Shown piece by piece: positions 49,680 through 59,379 of a stretch of DNA of 64,000 bases; position 1 is the stretch's first letter, and each line of letters starts with the position of its first letter. A program made the translations under genes and the position numbers. Below the pieces are notes generated by a model. It did not search any database. It was not told the DNA's origin and saw only the letters and a list, made by a program, of their open reading frames with translations. Origin of the DNA: Mesotaenium endlicherianum. Taxonomy: Eukaryota; Streptophyta; Zygnematophyceae; Zygnematales; Mesotaeniaceae. The stretch is taken from contig WELA01006381.1 of the NCBI GenBank assembly GCA_009602735.1, positions 62,001-126,000 on the forward strand. The letters are read 5' to 3'.

Positions 49680-50690
49680 GGCAATGGGCCGTCGTCCCCT
49701 TCCTAAGCCTATCTACACCGACCACCTCAACGAGTGGCCCGGCAGCATTGTCCTTGTCGAGCTCGTCCCCGGCATTGCGACAAGGCTGCTGGCCACCCTG
49801 CAGGCTAATATTTCCGTGCGCCGATATGTCTGTGTTGACCTTGATGCCGAAGCACAGCAGGTGGCCCGCCGGCAAATGGCCTTGTGCCACGAGCGTTTCC
49901 CTGACCTCTTCCCTGCGCACGTATTCCGCCGTGCCCAGATTGACTGGCCCATGGACATCCGCGACATCACCGCCGAGCACATCACACAATTGGGGCCGAT
50001 CGACCTCATCATTGCTGGCTGGGAGTGCCAGGGCATCCTCCATCGCTGGGCAAGGAGGCGCGCTCGATGAACCGCGTACCGCCTTGTTGTGGCATCCGCT
50101 CTGCGTCCTCAACATGGTTAAGGACCGCCAGCCGCCGCACACGCTCGCCTGGGTGTTGGTGAACGTGGCTGTCCGCCACAATTCTCGGCCCAACGTTAGC
50201 GCCGACTTCACGATCTGCAGCAGCTACGTCGGTCGTGAGGCCGTCATCAACGCTGTCCAGTTGGCTCCTTCGCACACCGCGTGCGTGCCTACTTCACCAA
50301 CCTAGCCATGCCAGGCACGCTCGTGTCTTTGGCGGCCGCACATCCGCGCAACGCGCGTAACGTCGACTCCATCCTCGATGTGGTGCGCCTGGCCTAGCGG
50401 GTGGTCGTCCTTCCGCATCCTTCTCAGGCCCAGTGTGAGGTCCTCCACGACGTCACGAGGGCTCTTCCGACATTCGTGAGTCGCTACAACAGAGCGGCCT
50501 ACGTGGGGGACAAGCGCGGCATGATCATTGACCTAGAGACCGCCATGTACCAACGGTCTTGTGCCGTGGAGATGAAGCGTGCGATGGGCTTCTCTCCGCA
50601 CCTCATGCAGGTGGACGGCATCACCGAGGTCAACCGCGTCCGTGTCCTGGGCTTTAATGGCTATTGATGCCAACGTCTTGACATAGATTC
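49680..50690 (+). pseudogene. DNMT3-like cytosine-5 DNA methyltransferase of family A copy 3
   Basis: This is the same domain as in copy 2, here not interrupted by another element. Readable motifs: G-I-A-T-x-L-L-A-T-L-Q-A near 49770 (motif I region), Y-V-C-V-D-L-D-A-E-A (II), G-P-I-D-L-I-I-A-G-W-E-C-Q-G near 50000 (IV) and W-V-L-V-N-V-A near 50150 (VI). At 50560-50630 there is V-E-M-K-R-A-M-G-F with Q-V-D-G-I-T-E-V-N-R, matching the DNMT3 C-terminal motifs. In a live element it would add methyl groups to DNA cytosines. The copy is broken. Confidence 0.85.
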
Positions 50691-51169
50691 TCTTACAGAC
50701 GCAGGCCCTGACTCTCCTCTACGCTCAGGCTCGTCACCCTGAGATGGACGAGTCCTACGACGCTATGGACCGCGATTTAGACGACGACCGCGCCCCACCT
50801 GGTACGACCTAGCATTCCCAACGCAAGGGACCTGCTCCCCAGGCCCCCTTGCGGCCGCCTTCGCCGCGTCTTGGTCCTAGTTCTGGTTTGCTCGGGAGGG
50901 GATGGAGGAGGGAGGAGGCCTCACAGCGACCCAAGCAGTTTTGCTCGCCATTTCTTTTTCCACGCTCTCGACCTCAGAGAGGTGGTGCAGAGCAGCTGGC
51001 TGCACCACTTGTGGCAAGCCGATTGTAGCCACCTGCGGGGCAGGTGACGCCTGCAGCCCCATTCACCACGCCAGCAATAGGGCAGGAGGCACCGGCTGCA
51101 GCACAGGGGCCACCACCTGCTGCCCCTACCTGCAAGCTGGGGGGGACTCTCACTGAGGCACAGGCTGCT

Positions 51170-52330
51170 TAGCTGACGGCATTGCTAAATGCACGGCGCA
51201 GTGCCATCTTTGCCTGCGGCCTGCACAATCTTATACGCTACACAGGCGACCCTATGAGGATTCCCCTCAAGATTGATGTGCCCTTCGTCCATAAGCGCTA
51301 CTGCTATAGTCGCTTTGAAGATGACCTGATCAGCACGCAAACAGGCAAGCTAGAGGAGTGTCAACTCATTTGTGAGTTTGCCTCCACCTACGCTGCGCCC
51401 ACAGTCATGCCAGCTAAGAAGGATGCCTCAGGCAATTGGTCTGAGAAGAGGATGTGCGGTGACTATCGTAAGCTTAATGAGGTCACTGAGCAGGACAAAT
51501 TTCTCATGCCGGACTCTTCGCAAGACTCTCCTTTGCTCGGCACTACATCGATGACATGCTTGTATTCAGTGAGACGTTTGAGGAGCACGTGGCGCACATC
51601 ACTAAAGTCCTGGACCGCTTGGAGGCTGTTGGACTCAAGTGCCATCCAGGCAAGTGCACCTTTGGGACCTGAGAGGTGGAGTACCTTGGGCATCTCCTGT
51701 CCTCCAATGGCCTGGCTCCTCAGTTGGCCAAGATCTTGGCCATCACTGGCACCCCGCCGCCGACCGACATCTCGCAGCTGAGGGCCTTCCTTGGCATCGC
51801 CAACTACTATCGCCGCTTTGTGCCAGGGTTCAGCGAGCTAGCCAAGCCGCTCAACGACTTGCTACGCAAGGGCGCTGCCTACGTGTGGGGACCAGAGCAG
51901 CAAGCGGCGTTTGACAAACTCAAGGAGCTGTTGGTGAGCGCCCCAGTACCATGGTGGCCTGACTAACAGAAGCCCTTCATCCTCCACACCGACTGGTCGC
52001 AAGCAGGGCTCGGAGCGGTGCTGGTGCAGGAGCATAACGGCTTCAAGCATGTGGTGGCGTACGCCAGCCGCAGCAACAACCGTGCCGCGGGCAACTACGG
52101 CTCTTATGAGGGGGAGTGGCAGCTGTGTGGGCAATAGTGCATTTCATCACTATCTCTACGGCACCCACTTTCGCTTGGTCACCGACCATCAGCCACTCAA
52201 GTGGCTCATGACGTCTGTGCGCCTGACCAGCTAGTAAGCATGGTGGGCGCTCATCTTGCAGGAGTTCACCTTTGACGTGCTCTATTATCCACGATCGACA
52301 AACTTGGATGCCGACGGCCTCAGCCGCAAC
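51170..52330 (+). pseudogene. RT and RNase H of family A copy 3
   Basis: M-C-G-D-Y-R-K-L-N near 51455, then a shortened middle, the connection domain with F-L-G-I-A-N-Y-Y-R-R-F (about 51785), and RNase H with H-T-D-W-S-Q-A-G-L-G-A (about 51985) and D-A-D-G-L-S-R-N-P (about 52310). Nearly the same as copy 2 at the protein level. Confidence 0.88.
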
Positions 52331-52599
52331 CCCCTGCCCTCTTTAAGGAACCTCACAGTTTCCCGCCACGATGAGGATGAGCTAGCGGCCTGGCACGCGA
52401 CAGCGTTCCTGGCCTTCATCGTTGACGGCGACGTGCGGCCCGTAGGGCTCACCAGCCTGGATATGGTCACCGTCACCACTCGGCGACTGGCACTAGCAAC
52501 AGCTGAGGAGCAGGACAGTTGGCAGCGCGGGCCCAAGGACGTGTGAGATGACGCCCCAGTACTGCAGTACGTCACGGCCAAGGAGTTGGCCCCAAGCAT

Positions 52600-53748
52600 C
52601 AGTGCTCGTGAGCGCGACCGCGTCCTCAAGCGCAGCCAGGACTTCGTCTTCATGGAGGGGCGCATGCGACGAGTGATGGTTGACGGCTCTAACCTGGTGG
52701 TTCCTGAGCCTGCTATACGCAGCCAGTTGGTGCAACGTGTGCACGAGACGCTTGGACACTTCGGTGTTAAGCGCACTCTCAGCCTCCTTAGGCTGTGTAC
52801 TGGTGGTACGACATGACTAAGGTCGTCGCCAACGTCGTCAGCAGCTGCACTTTTTGCGACCGGGTGCGCTCGAGCTTCACAGCCCGCACCATCGCTCTCA
52901 ACCCTCTCCCTATTCAGGAGCTGTTCTACAGGTGGTCGCTTGACTTGGCTGGAGAGCTGCCCAAGTCTCGCTGAGGCAACCTCTACGTCTTGGTGATGAT
53001 TGAGCACATGTTTAAGTGGATCGAGCTTGTGCCTTTGCCCATCAAGGCCAGTGCGGGGATTGCTCAGGCTTTCCTTGACCAAGTCCTTAGCCGCTTTGAC
53101 GGTTGCGCTGAGGGCCTGACCGATTAGGGCAAGGAGTTCGAAGGCAGCTTTCAGAAGCTGCTAGAGCGCTCGATGATCGACCACCGCACTACCTCCCGTG
53201 ACCATCCCCAGCCTGACAGCCTGGCAGAGCACATGGTGCAGACCGTCAAGCTTGGGCTGCAAAAGTACTGCCTGGCCTACGACAGCACCCACTGGGACAA
53301 CGCCCTCCCATGGTTGGCTATGGGATACAGGTTCAGTAAGCAGGCCTCCCTGGCCTCGCATTCTCCCTACTTCCTTCTCTACGGCCGACAGCTGGTCTTG
53401 CCCGCAACAACCAGGACCGTGGCAAAAAACGTCTCGGACTTGGACAATCCCGAGACATGGAGCACTCTTATTAGGCAGCATGCACTGCTCTTTCAGCGCC
53501 TGATGCCCATGGCCATGGACAACCTCAGCATTGCTCTCCACCACGACACATTGAGGTATGCCATGACTCGTGGAGGAGCCTATCGTCCGCGAATTTTGCA
53601 ATTTTTTGCAGGTGACTTCGTGTACCTGCGACGCCAGACAAAGAACACCCTCGACACCAGCAGCTCGCCTGTTATCCTGCGCGTCAGGCGTGCCTTGGCG
53701 TCAAAAATTCTGGAGCTGGAAAGCGCAGATGGCCGTCTTCACGAGGAC
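52600..53748 (+). pseudogene. Integrase of family A copy 3
   Basis: The zinc head (H-E-T-L-G-H-F-G-V-K, C-T-F-C-D-R) and DDE core (L-D-L-A-G-E-L-P, G-K-E-F-E-G-S-F, D-H-R-T-T-S-R-D-H-P-Q-P) are followed by G-Y-R-F-S-K-Q-A-S-L and a C-terminal part with G-D-F-V-Y-L-R-R-Q-T. The family D element then interrupts, and the PHD finger lies on its far side. Confidence 0.88.
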
Positions 53749-54252
53749 TGTAGTGATTTGAATTATTATTTATTAGTTTGCATATATTTTAATATTTTCA
53801 AATATATTTGGAGTAGTATTGTGTGGATTCAAGTGTGAATAGGTACTCTAGTAACTTAGTTCATGTTTTTTGAACCTTCTAAGGCATTTTCAAAGTTAGA
53901 GGAAAAAACCTAGAAGAACTCCACGTGGCAAAAGTCAAATGTGCCATTTTTAGGTCAAAAGGACATGTGTACATTATTCTAGAAAGAGGTGGCAAGTTTT
54001 GGGATGTGTTGGGTGCCAACACATCAACATGCACCTTCTTAGAAATTACCTATGTAGCAAGTATATAAGCAAGAGCTAGAACATAGAAAAACATTCCATA
54101 ATCACTCTTGTACTTGCCAAAATCCAGACATATATTAACTTTCAAGAAGCCATCTCTCTTTCAAGAAGCTACCACTTGTGTTCAAAGATCCTTGTCTTGA
54201 ATAGATAAAGTATTCTGTTTTACTAAGTACTTTATCTATCTGTTTCACTACA
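53749..54252 (+). repeat. 5' LTR, family D
   Basis: TGTAGTGATTTGAATT to GTTTCACTACA, 504 bases. Contains TATATAAGCAAGAGC near 54061, a likely promoter TATA box with the transcript start soon after. Confidence 0.94.
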
Positions 54253-54253
54253 G

Positions 54254-54265
54254 TGGTATCGGAGC
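54254..54265 (+). other. Primer-binding site, family D
   Basis: TGGTATCGGAGC one base after the LTR, the same variant as in families B and C. Confidence 0.88.
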
Positions 54266-54289
54266 TAGGCACTTTGGTAGCACAAGAAG

Positions 54290-55080
54290 ATGGCCGATCG
54301 TCAAGACCAACAGCAAGCTTTCGAAGGAAGCCCTTCCTCTCCAAGACACCCTCCTCCAGCGCCGATGGGAGAGCCCACTCAAGAAAATCTGCAACAACAG
54401 AAGCACCACAAGGAGGAGCACCGTTAAATCCCGTGGCAGCCGCTATAGCAAAGTTCACCCCACCACAAGGAGTTCCCGCAAATGAGTGGGCAGCTTTCCT
54501 AATGACCGTCCACAACCAAGTGGACTTGGCCACCTATGAAGCAACCGTGCAAGCGTCAAGAGAAGCTATGGCTGCCATGGTTGCCCCTATTGCGAGCAAT
54601 GCTCAAAATCCAGCCCCGGCTCAAGCGCCTCCACAAGAGCCAACGAGAGCAAGGAAACTCATCAAGCCCGGCAAACCCGACACTTTCAACCCCGGGAAAG
54701 GTGCCAACCTGAATTTATGGCTCTACCAAGTGGAGACGTACCTCGCGTTCCTTGAAGTACCCGAGGAGGACTACGTTCCCTTTGCCGTTACCTTACTTAG
54801 AGGAGCAGCAACATCATGGTGGCGTAACTATCAAGCGGCTATATATCAAGCTATGGCGCACCCCATGCTCGGCCAAGAGCCCCCACCATCATATGCAAGA
54901 TGGGCAGATTTTCGTGAGGCCCTCAAGAAGCAATTCATGCCCATCAATGCGGAGAAGATTGCCCGAGGAAAGCTCCACCATCTCAAGCAAACGACGTCCG
55001 TTCAAGAGTATACTTCCAGATTTCACGCCCTCACTCTTGAGATCCCCAACATGTCTCTCGGGGAGCAAGCAAGTCGCCAT
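54290..55080 (+). pseudogene. Gag of family D
   Basis: Starts shortly after the primer-binding site. The gag core is readable as L-W-L-Y-Q-V-E-T-Y-L-A, R-G-A-A-T-S-W-W-R-N-Y and F-R-E-A-L-K-K-Q-F-M-P, followed by L-K-Q-T-T-S-V-Q-E-Y-T-S-R-F. No zinc knuckle is seen before reverse transcriptase sequence begins. Confidence 0.85.
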
Positions 55081-55084
55081 TTGG

Positions 55085-57500
55085 AGCCCCGGTGCTATTT
55101 GTCAAGAAGAAAGATGGTACCTTGAGGATGTGTGTGGACTATCGCGCCCTCAACAAGACCACCATCAGAAATTGATACCCGCTGCCGCGCATGGATGAGC
55201 TCATGGACCGGCTGGTTGGAGCCAAGTACTTCACGAAGATTGACCTACGGAGCGGCTACCACCAGATTCGCATCGCAGAACCTGACATAGAGAAGACGGC
55301 ATTCAGGACAAGATATGGACAATTTTGAGTTCATGGTCCTGCCATTTGGACTCACCAACGCGCCAGCAACTTTCATGACTATGATGAACACCATATCTCA
55401 GCCCATGTTGGACAGATTTGTGGTGGTATTCATCGATGACATCCTTATCTACAGCAAGACCCTCGAAGAGCATGCGAGACACTTGAAAGAAGTCCTCGAA
55501 GTATTGAAGCAAAACAAGCTATTTGCAAAGGAGTCAAAGTGCGAGTTTGCCAAACAAGAAGTGGAGTTCCTAGGTCTCCACGTGATCGTTGATGGCATCA
55601 AGATGGACCCCAAGAAGACCACGGTGGTGGAGGAATGGCCAACCCCCACGACCAAGAAAGAACTCCAGTCATTCTTGGGATTTGCCAATTGGTAAAGAAA
55701 ATTCATCCAAGGCTTCTCGCACATAGCAGCCCTCCTGACAGATCTACTCAAGAAGGACAGGCTATATACATGGACCGAGAAAGACAAAGAGGCATTTCAA
55801 AAGTTAAAGCAAAAAATGACCACATCCCCGGTGCTCACCCTCCCAAGTCCAAACCCAGACTGGCCCTTCCACGTCATCACCGATGCATCTTCCGGTGCAA
55901 TAGGAGCAATCCTGCTTCAAGACCACGGCAAGGGACTGCAGCCCGTTGCCTACGAGTCAAGGAAGCTAAATCCGGCCGAGCAAAATTATACAACCATGGA
56001 GCGAGAGGCATTGGCGATTGTACATGCCTTGAAGGTTTGGCGCTGCTACGTTGAAGGACGCAAGGTACTGGTCACTAGGGACCACGCGGCGTTAAAGCAC
56101 CTCCAGACGCAGCCGTATCTCTGAAGGAGACAAGCAAGATGGAGCAGATACTTGCAACAATACAACATCACAATTCAGTACCAGCCCGGCAAGACAAACC
56201 CGGCTGACCCCCTCTCAAGACTGCAATTAAATGCAGTGATGGTATCCCTGAAGACAGATCTGGAAGCTCGATTTTCAGCCGCCTATGAAAGAGACCCTTA
56301 CTACAAGAACGAAGAAGCAGCCTTGGACCCATACAAGGAGCAAGAAGGCAATTATTGGGTGAGGCAAGAGACGGGCCAGAGATGTGTTCCTAATGACATA
56401 GACCTCCGGCTCTTGCTTCTACGAGAAGCACACGACAACCCTCTTGGAGGACACTTTGGAATCCTAAGGACCACGGGCGTTCTAGCTAGGACTTATTGTT
56501 GGCCAGGCATGTCTAAGCAAGTCAAGGAGTACTGCAGGAGCTGTGACACATGCCAAAGAATCAAGCCATCATCGCAAAAGGCGGGAGGACTCCTCCAACC
56601 ACTACCAATCCCCGAAAGACAATGGACGGACATCTCAATGGACCTTATCGTGGACTTGCCCGTGACACCTCGAGGCCATAATGCAATACTCACGGNNNNN
56701 NNNNNNNNNNNNNNNNNNNNNNNNNNNNNNNNNNNNNNNNNNNNNNNNNNNNNNNNNNNNNNNNNNNNNNNNNNNNNNNNNNNNNNNNNNNNNNNNNNNN
56801 NNNNNNNNNNTGACTCCATGGACTACCATCAANTACCATCAAGAATTGTGTCAGATAGAGACCCAAGATTCACGAGCCATTTTCGGAAAAATCTCTTCAA
56901 GAACTTGGGTACATAGCTGGATATGTCCACCGCCTACCACCCACAATCAGATGGGCAAACCGAGCGTATGAATCGTACCCTAAAGACCTCTCTATAGGCC
57001 TACGTGTCTACTCTGGAGCAAGATTGGGACATGTACGTGACCCCCCTGGAGTTTGCCTACAACAACACGACGCAGGCCTCTACCCAAGAGTCCCCATTCT
57101 TCCTCAACTATGGCTTCCATCCAACCACGCCGCTGAGCTTCACGGCTGGCCATGATGAAGTACCTGCAGCCACAGATTTTATGGAGACGTTAGAAGCGAC
57201 CCTAGCAGCAGCGAAGAAAGCTCTACAACAGGCGCAAGATGCTCAAGCAAGAGTGGCAAACAGGTCCAGAAGAGAAATTACGTACAGAGTGGGTGACAAC
57301 GTGTTACTATCATCCAAGAATATTTCCCTGAACAACAGGCTTGCCGGCAGCAAGTTCTCTCCCAAGTGTTTGGGACCCTTCAAGATTATCCAGCAAGTCA
57401 ACCCCGTTGCTTTCAAGCTAGAACTTCCCCAGACTATGCACATCGACCCCGTATTCCACGCTTCCCTCTTCAAGCCATATGTGCAACCCGACAACAAGTT
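55085..57500 (+). pseudogene. RT, RNase H and integrase of family D
   Basis: Reverse transcriptase has [29 protein letters not shown] and [10 protein letters not shown]. RNase H has I-T-D-A-S-S-G-A-I-G-A and R-D-H-A-A-L-K-H-L. The integrase zinc head has H-D-N-P-L-G-G-H-F-G and C-D-T-C-Q-R-I-K. The core carries S-D-R-D-P-R-F-T-S-H-F and H-P-Q-S-D-G-Q-T-E-R on the far side of the assembly gap. Confidence 0.9.
56696..56810. other. Assembly gap (115 N)
   Basis: A run of unknown bases inside the family D integrase. Single N bases also occur at 15269, 16730, 16877 and 56833, all within retroelements. Sequence close to these points should be taken as uncertain. Confidence 0.98.
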
Positions 57501-57539
57501 CCCAGGACGTGTGACAACCCCACCAGCCCCAACAATAGT

Positions 57540-57710
57540 GGATGATCATTTGGAGTACGAAGTGGAAGACATAGTGGCTATGAGAAATTTCAGGAGACAG
57601 CAGCAATACTTGATCAAGTGGAAAGGATATCCAGATTCGGAGAATAGTTGGGTGGCGGCGCACTACCTTGACAAAGTTCAGAGAAAGTTGAAGCGCTTCC
57701 ATGCCGCCAA
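57540..57710 (+). pseudogene. Chromodomain at the integrase end of family D
   Basis: E-Y-E-V-E-D-I-V then Y-L-I-K-W-K-G-Y-P-D-S-E-N-S-W-V, the chromodomain signature. It places family D with the chromoviruses and contrasts with the PHD finger of the host element it landed in. Confidence 0.88.
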
Positions 57711-57843
57711 CCCCCATCTTGGACCAGCCCCAAGTCTCTTTACTAGAAGCTCGGAGACTTCAAGGAGGCAGCCTGCCACCATCAAGAAGCAGCAGAAGAC
57801 CCCTTGGAGGCAGCCTGCAAGAACCACAAAGAGGAAAAAATGA

Positions 57844-58600
57844 CACTAGACACTTTTCTCTTCTTGCAGTTTCTGGATAGAAAACTAAAACTGGTACAGG
57901 TGATAGGTCTGTTCATAAAAAAAACTGAAAATTTACTTGGCTGTAGCCCATGAGTAGCCGGTCATTTAAAGTCCAAGTTTGCTCAATTTGGAGCACTGGT
58001 AAGAGAGATATAATGCGCTAAGTAGAAGGGGGTCAAGCTGCTGGCATTGTTAGGGCAGAATATGCCTTCTAACATTGTGTCCTCCCCTGAACTTAGAATG
58101 CTCTGAAACACAAGACTCTGGTAGAACACCTTAGAACGCCCAGTTTGAAACTTAGTTTGTAGAATTTGGAGAAGTATAGAAGGACTTATGATTCTCAAAA
58201 GTTTCTGCACAGATTTGGAGGAGTGCCTACTCTCTCAGCTCTCAACGACACTCCAGACATTAGAATGCTCTCAAATTTGATGACCCGGTAGAGTTCTATA
58301 ACGCGGTCCGTCTGGCTTTCAAATTTTTAGATTTGGAGCAGTTTTGTGGACGCTATGAGTTTCTGAATTTGTGGCAGATTCTGGGCTAACTTGTACAATT
58401 TTCTTTATCATCAAGGAGTAGGCTAGCCAATAAGGTCACACCACCCACGACCTTGCCTAGTCTACCTAACATGTGTAGCACCTGACTTGGCGCCTTTGAC
58501 TAGTCCTCTTCACATGTGTGGCATCTGACTTGAAACTGTTGACTAGTTTGCTCCACATGTGTAAGACTTGACTTGACGCGCCGAGACGCCGCTTTTTCTA
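57844..58600 (+). repeat. Non-coding tail of family D with imperfect tandem repeats
   Basis: No coding signal. Imperfect repeats with a period of about 168 bases: TTAGAATGCTCT at 58092 and 58260, each followed by GGTAGA and, some 70 bases on, by an ATTTGGAG(A/C)AG word. The word AATTTGGAG or ATTTGGAG occurs four times (about 57985, 58163, 58215, 58330). Confidence 0.6.
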
Positions 58601-58612
58601 TGGGGGGGGTGA
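58601..58612 (+). other. Polypurine tract, family D
   Basis: TGGGGGGGGTGA immediately before the 3' LTR. Confidence 0.8.
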
Positions 58613-59088
58613 TGTAGTGATTTGAGTTATTATATATTAGTTTGCATATATTTCAATCTTTTCAAATATATTTCGAGTAGTATTGTGTGGAGTCAAGTGT
58701 GAATAGGTACTCTAGTAACTTGGTTCATGTCCTTTGAACCTTCCAAGGCATTTTCGAAGTTAGAGGAAAGACCTAGAAGAACTCCACGTGGCAAAAGTCA
58801 AATGTGCCATTCTTAGGTCAAAAGGACATGTGTACATTATTCTAGAAAGAGGTGGCAAGTTTTGGGATGTGTTGGGTGCCAACACATCAACATGCACCTT
58901 CTTAGAAATTACCTATGTAGCAAGTATATAAGCAAGAGCTAGAACATGGAAAAACATTCCAGAATCACTCTTATATGTTAACTTTCAAGAAGCCATCTCT
59001 CTTTCAAGAAGCTACCACTTGTGTTCAAAGATCCTTGTCTTGAATAGATAAAGTATTCTGTTTTACTTTATCTATCTGTTTTACTACA
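58613..59088 (+). repeat. 3' LTR, family D
   Basis: TGTAGTGATTTGAG to TTTTACTACA, 476 bases, then AGGAC of the target-site duplication. It is closer in sequence to the solo LTR at 44125 than to its own 5' partner in several places. Confidence 0.93.
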
Positions 59089-59093
59089 AGGAC

Positions 59094-59335
59094 CACATGA
59101 AGAACTCCGGACCATGCCACCTTCCTAATCTTAACATGCAGGTTTGTCCCCGCGATGCGCGGCCGCCCAAGGAATGGGCGTGTCAGATTTGCCATAGCCC
59201 CGGCCAGGAGGCGAGGATGCTGCTCTGCAACAGCTGCAACCTCGGCTTCTACATCAACTGCCTCGACCTGCCACTGGTCCGCGTGCCAGCTGGAGACCGG
59301 TTCTGTAGTGACCGCACTGCTTTAGCTTTAGGTAG
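59094..59335 (+). pseudogene. PHD finger of family A copy 3
   Basis: It continues family A beyond the D insertion. C-H-L-P-N-L-N mirrors C-Q-L-P-N-I-D of family A'. The finger at 59181-59312 reads C-Q-I-C-H-S-P-G, M-L-L-C-N-S-C and G-F-Y-I-N-C-L-D-L-P-L, then V-P-A-G-D and a final cysteine. This is the classical PHD layout, including the L-x-x-P-L turn seen in H3-binding fingers. Confidence 0.85.
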
Positions 59336-59368
59336 CAATCACAGCCCATCAGCTGTTGGCTGAGAGTT

Positions 59369-59379
59369 GGGGGGAGAAT
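59369..59379 (+). other. Probable polypurine tract of family A copy 3
   Basis: GGGGGGAGAA followed by TTGAACTATTTG. A family A 3' LTR would start at about 59380 with TGAAC. Its end cannot be placed because no second copy of this LTR is in the window. Confidence 0.55.

Larger units (their letters stand above)
53749..59088 (+). mobile_element. Family D chromovirus, full-length insertion in family A copy 3
   Basis: Target-site duplication AGGAC at 53744-53748 and 59089-59093. LTRs are 53749-54252 and 58613-59088, the second about 28 bases shorter. I count about 16 substitutions between them, roughly 3.5 %. The interior has a primer-binding site, gag, RT, RNase H, integrase with chromodomain, a 750-base non-coding tail and a polypurine tract. 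I do not see a protease region. An assembly gap (56696-56810) lies in the integrase. It has several breaks. Confidence 0.94.
43752..59379 (+). mobile_element. Family A copy 3: Ty3/Gypsy with DNA methyltransferase and PHD finger, nested by two D insertions
   Basis: This is the most complete family A copy. Parts in order: gag (43757-44990), Ala/Pro linker (45070-47190), protease-like region (47200-47630), conserved block (47630-48080), linker with I-T-P-L repeats (48080-49660), DNMT3-like methyltransferase (49680-50690), reverse transcriptase and RNase H (51170-52330), integrase (52600-53748), PHD finger (59181-59312) and polypurine tract. It is interrupted by a solo D LTR (44125-44627) and a full D element (53749-59088), each with a 5-base target-site duplication. 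Its own 5' LTR is missing. The copy has many breaks and is older than its D insertions. Confidence 0.87.
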
